The notes beneath the pieces are model-generated. The model did no database searches, was not told where the DNA came from, and saw only the letters and a program-made list of their open reading frames with translations. From Clostridioides sp. (lineage in GTDB: Bacteria; Bacillota; Clostridia; Peptostreptococcales; Peptostreptococcaceae): 7,495 bases of DNA. The stretch covers positions 1-7,495 of the forward strand of contig JAISUA010000210.1 in assembly GCA_031272305.1 (NCBI GenBank), read 5' to 3'. The position numbers and the translations under genes are program-made. Positions 1-4,447 of the stretch are shown in pieces. Within the stretch, counting starts at the first letter, position 1. Each line of letters opens with the position of its first letter.

Positions 1-242
1 TATATAATACAGGAATTTATTATGCGAGTTTATAAAATATTAATTTTTTTTATTTATAAAATAATAAAAAGTTTTTAGAGTTATTGAAAAATAAAAAGTT
101 ATAGAAACAAAAAACAAATCAATTAGCTGAATAAAATTTAAAAATAAAAAGTTATAGAAATAAAAAGCAAATCTATTAGTTAAATAAAAATAAAAAATTA
201 TAATAATAAAGTTTGTATATATATATAAAGGGAGTTGATAAA
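1..242. other. AT-rich non-coding leader upstream of the ftsL-like gene
   Basis: No convincing gene is seen here; the only small reading frame (22-78) is 18 codons long and made of low-complexity AT codons. The stretch consists almost wholly of A and T and includes a tandem direct repeat (listed separately). A TATAAT lies at 199-204, but no good -35 hexamer sits 16-18 bases upstream (TTAGTT at 176-181 is poor), so a promoter is only possible. The gene usually found upstream in this cluster (rsmH/mraW) is not inside the window. Confidence 0.6.
87..190. repeat. 53-bp tandem direct repeat, two copies plus a partial third
   Basis: Copy 1 starts at 87 and copy 2 at 140. Over 51 aligned bases I count 6 mismatches. 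Both copies open with the 20-base segment AAAAATAAAAAGTTATAGAA. A shortened third copy begins at 186 (AAAAATAAAAAATTATAATA), and the same 21-base stretch recurs exactly at 615-635 in the next intergenic space. There are no unique spacers of constant length, so this is not a CRISPR array. Function is unknown; low complexity limits what can be concluded. Confidence 0.75.
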
Positions 243-596
243 ATGGTTAGCAAGAGTGTTGATTTTATAGAATATAAAAATAATAGAATGAATAAAAATA
301 GTAAGAAGAAAAAAACAAATAAAATTAAAAAGAAATTGAAGGTGTGTATTTTAATTGCAGTAGGGTTTATATGTATAGTTATAAACTTATGTGGTTATTC
401 AAAGATCTCTCAAATGAGATATGAAATCACAGATTTAGAGAAAGTTTTGCGACAAAAGGAAATTCAACTTGAAGGACTAAATGCAAATAAATTAAAGGCA
501 AACACAAAAGAGGAAATAGAAAAAAAGTCTAAGGAAGAGTTGAATATGAATTATCCTAAAGAAGAACAAATAGAATATATAGATTTGAATGAATAA
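243..596 (+). CDS. ftsL: FtsL/DivIC-like cell division protein (septum formation initiator type)
   Basis: A 117-residue single-pass membrane protein. I see a Lys-rich cytoplasmic N-terminus (residues 12-33), one hydrophobic segment (about 34-51), then a polar, coiled-coil-like stretch (about 55-85). The tail, with NMNYPKEEQIEYIDL at 101-115, resembles the conserved end of FtsL/DivIC proteins (a Pro followed by an acidic/Gln stretch and a hydrophobic strand). In this family the outer coiled coil pairs with a partner to recruit or activate septal synthesis enzymes. The ATG at 243 is chosen because AAAGGGAG (227-234) lies 8 bases upstream; an in-frame ATG at 213 has no ribosome binding site. Its place directly before a class B PBP gene is the standard ftsL position in Firmicutes. 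Sequence divergence in this family is high, so FtsL rather than DivIC rests mainly on context. Confidence 0.75.
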   Translation: MVSKSVDFIEYKNNRMNKNSKKKKTNKIKKKLKVCILIAVGFICIVINLCGYSKISQMRYEITDLEKVLRQKEIQLEGLNANKLKANTKEEIEKKSKEELNMNYPKEEQIEYIDLNE

Positions 597-641
597 GATA
601 CATGAAGTAAGTAAAAAAATAAAAAATTATAATAAATTCTT

Positions 642-648
642 AGGGGTG
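642..648 (+). promoter_or_regulatory. Ribosome binding site deciding the pbp start
   Basis: AGGGGTG ends 9 bases before the ATG at 658. The frame is open from an ATG at 589 that overlaps the end of the ftsL-like gene, but that ATG lacks a ribosome binding site, and the 597-657 stretch contains the same AT-rich element seen upstream of ftsL (615-635). The hydrophobic anchor of the PBP also starts soon after residue 658-660, as expected for the shorter form. Confidence 0.7.
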
Positions 649-657
649 ATAACTTTA

Positions 658-2637
658 ATGAAAATCAACATTGGTAGTAAAAAAAGGATAGTTCTTTTTT
701 TATTTATAGCATGTTTAATATTCTTTTTACTAATTTTAAGATTAGGATATTTGCAACTTATGAAAGGAGAATGGCTAACAACAAAAGCAACTGAACAGCA
801 AACAAGAGAGATACCTATAGAACCTAAGCGTGGAACTATTTACGATAGAAATATGAAAGAGCTTGCAGTAAGTGTAACGAAATATACAGTATGGTGCAAA
901 CCTGTGGAAGTAAAAGACAAAAAAGAAACAGCACAAAAGGTAGCAGATATCATACAAGAGGATTATGATGATGTGTTTGCTTCTGTATCGAAAAAAAATG
1001 TTGCTCTAGTAAAGGTTAAACGTTGGATTGATGATGAGGTTGCAAGTAAAATAAGAGATTCTAAAATATCAGGAATATGGGTTGCTGAAGATAACCAAAG
1101 ATATTATCCTTATGGAAATTTTGCAGCATATGTGTTGGGACATACTTCAGATGATGCGACAGGAATAGCTGGAATAGAAATGCAGTATGACAAGCAATTA
1201 AAAGGTAGTGCAGGAAAACTTATAATAAGTACAGATGCTTCAGGAAGGGAAATTCCTCAAGGATTGGAGCAATATTATGAACCAGAAAGTGGCAATGGTT
1301 TAGTGCTTACAATAGATGAAACTATTCAACAATTTTGCGAAAATGCAGCACAAAAAGCTTATGAGATAAACAATGCTAAAAGAGTCACAATAATTGCTAT
1401 GGATCCTAAGACAGGCGATATTCTTTCGATGGCTTCTAAGCCTGATTATGATCCAAATCAGCCAAGAGAAGCTATTTATCCATATTATCAAGAATTATTG
1501 AAAGAATATGCAGATAAAGACCAAATAAATGGATTATTTCAAATGTGGAGAAATCCAGCAGTAAATGATACATATGAGCCTGGTTCAACTTTTAAATTAC
1601 TTACATCATCAATGGCTCTTAGCGAAGGTGTTGTAGCAGATGGAGAACATTTTGTTTGTACTGGTAGTGTAACTGTAGGTGGAAGAAAAATAAAATGTTG
1701 GAGACATTACAATCCACATGGTTCTCAAACTTTTGCAGAAGCAGTACAAAATTCTTGTAACCCAGTATTTGTTGAGCTTGCAAAGAGAATAGGTGTAGCA
1801 ACTATGTACAAATATCTTGACGATTTTGGAATTACGAAAAAAACAGGAATAGATTTACCAGGGGAAGCTACAGGAATTATTTACAATCAAAAAAATGTAG
1901 GTCCAGTAGAACTTGCAACAATGTCATTTGGTCAATCTCTTTCACTTACACCTCTTCAATTGTTGACAGCTATATCTTCAATAGCTAATGATGGTAAAAT
2001 AATGCAACCAAGAGTTGTTAAAGCATATACAGACAACCAAGGAAATATCACTGAAACAGTAGAACCTAAAGTAGTAAAACAAGCTATAACAAAAGAAACT
2101 GCAAACAAAATGCTTGAAATAGCAGAAACAGTTATAAGAGATGGAGGAGGAAAGATTGCATATTTACCAGGTTATAGAATGGGTGGAAAAACAGGTACAG
2201 CACAAAAAGTTATAGATGGAAAATATGCTCAAGGTAAATATATATGTTCATTTGTTGGAATCGCACCATTAGAAGATCCTAAAATTGCTATGATAGCAAT
2301 TGTCGATGAACCTACAGGGGTGAGTGCTTTTGGTAGTACTACAGCAGGTCCTATAGTGAAAGAAGTAATGGCAAATACTTTAGAATATTTTGGCGTTAAA
2401 CCTAATTATCAAGGAGATGAAAAAGAGTTTGAAGCTAAACAAGTGACTTTACCTGATGTAAGAGGATTAAAAATAGGTGATGCTTACAAAGTATTACAAG
2501 AAGCAAATTTGAAGGTTGAAACAGATGAAGATATAGAAGTGTCTGAAGATGAAAAGGTTGAAGATATGTTTCCTAAACCAGGTATAAAAGTAAATGAAGG
2601 AGAAGCGATTATACTATATACGAAAAATACAAATTAA
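658..2637 (+). CDS. spoVD: SpoVD/FtsI-type class B penicillin-binding protein with one PASTA domain
   Basis: A 659-residue peptidoglycan D,D-transpeptidase anchored in the membrane with its catalytic part outside. Seen in order: membrane anchor (about 11-27); PBP dimerisation domain opening with RGTIYDRN (58-65); transpeptidase domain (about 216-575) with STFK (catalytic Ser310, Lys313), SCN (366-368) and KTG (511-513); one PASTA domain (about 596-656) opening with VTLPDVRG. It forms DD-crosslinks between stem peptides. One PASTA repeat and this length fit SpoVD, the spore-cortex enzyme, better than B. subtilis PBP2B, which has two PASTA repeats. Cys347 and Cys367 lie 37 and 57 residues after the catalytic Ser, close to the redox-active pair of B. 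subtilis SpoVD (Cys332/Cys351, Ser294, from memory). It follows the ftsL-like gene by 61 bases. It could instead be the vegetative FtsI; the class B PBP call is secure, the SpoVD label less so. Confidence 0.9.
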   Translation: MKINIGSKKRIVLFLFIACLIFFLLILRLGYLQLMKGEWLTTKATEQQTREIPIEPKRGTIYDRNMKELAVSVTKYTVWCKPVEVKDKKETAQKVADIIQEDYDDVFASVSKKNVALVKVKRWIDDEVASKIRDSKISGIWVAEDNQRYYPYGNFAAYVLGHTSDDATGIAGIEMQYDKQLKGSAGKLIISTDASGREIPQGLEQYYEPESGNGLVLTIDETIQQFCENAAQKAYEINNAKRVTIIAMDPKTGDILSMASKPDYDPNQPREAIYPYYQELLKEYADKDQINGLFQMWRNPAVNDTYEPGSTFKLLTSSMALSEGVVADGEHFVCTGSVTVGGRKIKCWRHYNPHGSQTFAEAVQNSCNPVFVELAKRIGVATMYKYLDDFGITKKTGIDLPGEATGIIYNQKNVGPVELATMSFGQSLSLTPLQLLTAISSIANDGKIMQPRVVKAYTDNQGNITETVEPKVVKQAITKETANKMLEIAETVIRDGGGKIAYLPGYRMGGKTGTAQKVIDGKYAQGKYICSFVGIAPLEDPKIAMIAIVDEPTGVSAFGSTTAGPIVKEVMANTLEYFGVKPNYQGDEKEFEAKQVTLPDVRGLKIGDAYKVLQEANLKVETDEDIEVSEDEKVEDMFPKPGIKVNEGEAIILYTKNTN

Positions 2638-2661
2638 GTGTTTATAAAATCAATATCTAAA

Positions 2662-2692
2662 ATTATATAGAGAGTTGTCAAGGGAGTGTCAA
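2662..2692 (-). promoter_or_regulatory. Possible antisense promoter pointing into the 3' end of spoVD
   Basis: Read on the minus strand, 2687-2692 is a perfect TTGACA. TATATA follows at a 17-base spacing (2664-2669), or a perfect TATAAT at 19 bases (2662-2667). A second minus-strand TTGACA lies at 2676-2681. The hexamers fall at or beside the insertion-sequence-end-like stretch and face out of it. Transcription from here would run antisense to spoVD; no gene on that strand is served by it. Confidence 0.25.
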
Positions 2693-2714
2693 ATGTTTTG
2701 TGTAAACTTTTTTG
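2681..2714. mobile_element. Possible relic of an IS256-family terminal inverted repeat
   Basis: The stretch contains GTGTCAAATG then TTTTGTGTAAACTTTTTT. A TGTGTAAA core beside a T-run is typical of terminal repeats of the IS256 transposase family as I remember them (IS256 itself carries TTGTGTAAAAG). No transposase and no inverted partner copy is present anywhere in the window, so at best it is a solo end left after excision or deletion. Chance resemblance in AT-rich DNA is a real alternative. Confidence 0.3.
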
Positions 2715-2834
2715 TTAATGATAGTATAAATAGATATAGTTGGAATAATAAACAAATTCTTAACATTATTCAAGAAAAACGATAAAAATAATAAAGAATA
2801 AATAAGAATTTATAAATTAATTTTTACTAAATTA

Positions 2835-2863
2835 TTGTTAAAAGGAAAAAAATACGATATAAT
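2835..2863 (+). promoter_or_regulatory. Sigma-A-type promoter of ilvE
   Basis: TTGTTA (2835-2840) and a perfect TATAAT (2858-2863) are separated by 17 bases, predicting a transcription start near 2869-2871. This is the best-spaced promoter in the window and implies that ilvE is transcribed independently of the division genes. Confidence 0.7.
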
Positions 2864-2865
2864 TT

Positions 2866-2889
2866 AATTGTAGCAAATATGCTACAGTT
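2866..2889 (+). promoter_or_regulatory. Palindrome at the predicted ilvE transcription start
   Basis: TGTAGCA, a 4-base AATA loop and TGCTACA form a perfect 7-bp inverted repeat (2869-2886). It extends to 10 pairs (2866-2889) with one G-U. It begins about where transcription should start, so it could be an operator bound as DNA or a 5'-terminal mRNA hairpin that stabilises the message. The ribosome binding site (2900-2906) lies outside the stem. No T-tract follows, so it is not a terminator. Confidence 0.5.
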
Positions 2890-2915
2890 CTTATAAACTA
2901 AGGAGGAATATACAA

Positions 2916-3944
2916 ATGCAAAAGAAAGATATTAATTGGTCAGAATTAGGATTTAATTACATCAACACTGATAAGAGATACATCTCTTACTGGAAAGATG
3001 GAAAATGGGACGAAGGTACTTTGACATCTGATAATAATGTTCATATTAATGAAGGTTCTACTGCTTTACATTATGGACAACAATGCTTTGAAGGATTAAA
3101 AGCATACACTACTAAAGATGGCAGAATACAACTTTTCAGACCAGATGCAAACGCTAAACGTATGCAAGAAAGCTGTAAAAGATTATTAATGCCTGAATTC
3201 CCAACAGAAAAATTCATTGATGCTTGTATTCAAGTTGTTAAAGCTAATGAAGCTTGGGTTCCACCATACGGAACAGGTGCTACTTTATATCTAAGACCTT
3301 TCTTAATTGGTGTAGGTGAAAATATAGGTGTACATCCAGCTAGTGAATATATATTCAGCATTTTCTGTATGCCAGTAGGACCTTACTACAAAGGTGGAAT
3401 GGCTCCAGTAAACTACATTACTTCTGATTTTGATAGAGCTGCTGCTTTCGGAACAGGTAAGAGTAAAGTAGGTGGAAACTATGCTGCAAGTTTATATCCA
3501 CATCAATTAGCTGCAGAAAAAGGATTTGCTGACTGTATATACTTAGATCCTGCAACTCATACAAAAATAGATGAAGTTGGTGCTGCAAACTTCTTTGCTA
3601 TTACCAAAGATGGTAAAAAATTCGTAACTCCTAACTCTTCTTCAATATTACCAAGTATAACTAAATTATCTTTACTTCAAGTTGCTAAAGATTATTTAGG
3701 ATTAGAAACTGCTGAAGAAGATGTATTCATTGACAAACTAGATGAATATTCAGAAGCAGGTGCATGTGGTACTGCTGCAGTTATCACTCCTATTGGATGT
3801 ATACAACATAAAGGTGTAGACCATGTATTCTATAGTGAAACAGAAGTTGGACCTGTAACTATGAAATTATACGAAACTTTATATGGAATTCAAAATGGAG
3901 ATATAGAAAACGCTCCAGAAGGATGGATAGTAGAAGTTAAATAA
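2916..3944 (+). CDS. ilvE: Branched-chain amino acid aminotransferase (class IV, PLP-dependent)
   Basis: A 342-residue soluble enzyme that reversibly transfers the amino group between Leu/Ile/Val and 2-oxoglutarate: the last step of their synthesis and the first of their breakdown. It belongs to the longer BCAT group that includes the mammalian enzymes. HYGQQCFEGLKAY lies at 52-64 and LYLRPFLIG at 124-132. The PLP lysine is expected to be Lys184 in SKVGGNYA, and EVGAANFF (220-227) carries the cofactor-binding Glu. GTAA is at 285-288, where mammalian BCATs have GTAC; the mammalian CxxC is absent. Start: AAGGAGG (2900-2906) is 9 bases before the ATG. The gene has its own promoter and terminator and sits where murE is often found, with no obvious link to wall synthesis. 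Phe is TTC in 11 of 16 codons, against 6 of 26 in mraY, which suggests high expression or a different origin. The BCAT call is secure. Confidence 0.95.
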   Translation: MQKKDINWSELGFNYINTDKRYISYWKDGKWDEGTLTSDNNVHINEGSTALHYGQQCFEGLKAYTTKDGRIQLFRPDANAKRMQESCKRLLMPEFPTEKFIDACIQVVKANEAWVPPYGTGATLYLRPFLIGVGENIGVHPASEYIFSIFCMPVGPYYKGGMAPVNYITSDFDRAAAFGTGKSKVGGNYAASLYPHQLAAEKGFADCIYLDPATHTKIDEVGAANFFAITKDGKKFVTPNSSSILPSITKLSLLQVAKDYLGLETAEEDVFIDKLDEYSEAGACGTAAVITPIGCIQHKGVDHVFYSETEVGPVTMKLYETLYGIQNGDIENAPEGWIVEVK

Positions 3945-4068
3945 TTATAAGAACTATTGCTAAAATATTGCTGCATTTATATTTGGAAATTTTCTAGGTT
4001 GGAGATGTATTTTTATAAGTGAAAATACAATCATTTCTACATATAAATTGTAGTTATTAGACAAAGAA
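3945..4068 (+). other. Structured ilvE 3' untranslated region
   Basis: The 124 bases between the ilvE stop and its terminator carry two small hairpins. TGTATTTT pairs with AAAATACA (4006-4013 with 4022-4029, extendable by a T-G and an A-T pair), and CTACA pairs with TGTAG (4037-4041 with 4049-4053). Neither is followed by a T-tract. No open reading frame with a ribosome binding site is seen, and I find only weak promoter matches. It is most simply a long 3' UTR; a small RNA processed from the ilvE transcript is possible. Confidence 0.4.
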
Positions 4069-4125
4069 AAGAAAGCGTTATCGCAGTTTTTTTTACAAAT
4101 TTCTGATAACGCTTTCTTATTTTTT
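4069..4125 (+). terminator. Intrinsic terminator of ilvE
   Basis: AAGAAAGCGTTATC (4069-4082) pairs perfectly over 14 bp with GATAACGCTTTCTT (4105-4118). The loop is 22 bases, and ATTTTTT (4119-4125) follows. It is the strongest stem in the window and closes the ilvE unit. The other strand lacks a clean T-run, so it probably works mainly in the + direction. The loop is longer than usual for an intrinsic terminator. Confidence 0.8.
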
Positions 4126-4126
4126 A

Positions 4127-4238
4127 CAAAGAATATTTTCTAAAAAATAAATGAGTTAAAATAAATTCCTAAACTGCAATAACAAATTTATTGAAATGTC
4201 TTTTTTCAAAGAATATTTTTTATAAAAAGTAATTGAGT
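4127..4238. repeat. Imperfect direct repeat, about 30 bp, spaced 80 bp apart
   Basis: CAAAGAATATTTTCTAAAAA (from 4127) recurs as CAAAGAATATTTTTTATAAA (from 4207). Both copies continue through an AT stretch to a shared TGAGT ending at 4156 and 4238. The sequence between them is AT-rich and non-coding. It lies between the ilvE terminator and the murF promoter and may be a decayed duplication. Confidence 0.5.
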
Positions 4239-4294
4239 ACACTAATAAAAGAAAAATAAAAAAATTAAACAAAACATTTTTTTCATTATAATGC

Positions 4295-4323
4295 TTTAAA
4301 AAATAAACATTTTGTTATATAAT
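4295..4323 (+). promoter_or_regulatory. Probable murF promoter
   Basis: A perfect TATAAT (4318-4323) has TTTAAA (4295-4300; 4 of 6 matches) 17 bases upstream. A second TATAAT at 4287-4292 has no good -35. After the ilvE terminator a new promoter is needed to transcribe murF, mraY and murD, and this is the best candidate. A third TATAAT at 4409-4414 lies after the leader hairpin but lacks a -35. Confidence 0.5.
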
Positions 4324-4344
4324 GATATATGGAAATGTTATCGG

Positions 4345-4380
4345 AGGCAATGTATATATCGGTATGCATTGCCTTTTGTT
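4345..4380 (+). terminator. Terminator-like leader hairpin (possible attenuator) before murF
   Basis: AGGCAATG (4345-4352) pairs with CATTGCCT (4367-4374). The stem extends inward to 13 pairs, including two G-U pairs, around the 4-base loop ATCG, and TTTTGTTT follows. It starts only about 15 bases after the predicted transcription start from the 4318 promoter and lies 68 bases before the murF ATG. It looks like an early terminator or attenuator, but the T-run is interrupted by a G and I see no clear competing antiterminator stem. Confidence 0.5.
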
Positions 4381-4447
4381 TGAAAAAATATTTAGATAAT
4401 GAATAGCATATAATGAACAAAGAAAAAATTTAGGAGGAATAATATTT

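Larger units (their letters stand above)
2638..2834. other. Non-coding gap between spoVD and the ilvE promoter
   Basis: No open reading frame with a ribosome binding site is visible. I found no strong GC stem plus T-tract that would end the spoVD transcript; TTCTT and AAGAA around 2757-2776 form only a 5-bp stem. The notable content is the insertion-sequence-end-like stretch and the minus-strand promoter-like hexamers listed separately. In most relatives this is where murE would begin. Confidence 0.55.

Noticed and set aside
22..78. 18-codon reading frame near the window start
   Set aside because: Low-complexity AT codons, weak ribosome binding site and no resemblance to a known peptide.
87..190. 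CRISPR array from the regularly spaced repeats (also considered at 5981-6100)
   Set aside because: The repeats are contiguous and degenerate with no unique spacers, and no cas gene is nearby.
589..657. Upstream ATG extending the PBP by 23 residues and overlapping the ftsL-like gene by 8 bases
   Set aside because: No ribosome binding site before 589, whereas AGGGGTG lies 9 bases before the ATG at 658; the extra residues are polar and unlike a PBP N-terminus.
2864..2915. T-box or other amino acid riboswitch ahead of ilvE
   Set aside because: The leader is only about 45 bases with one small hairpin; no T-box sequence or terminator/antiterminator pair is present.
2638..2915. Remnant of murE between spoVD and ilvE
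   Set aside because: I translated by eye for Mur ligase P-loop and DNPR-type motifs and found none; the gap is too short and too AT-rich to hold a recognisable fragment.
4134..4148. CodY-like box matching 12 of 15 positions
   Set aside because: It lies after the ilvE terminator and about 170 bases before the murF -10; such matches are expected by chance in DNA this AT-rich.
4350..4406. 18-codon reading frame in the murF leader, possible leader peptide
   Set aside because: The GGAGG at 4343-4347 is only 2 bases from the ATG, and the frame lies in the hairpin; no run of regulatory codons is seen.
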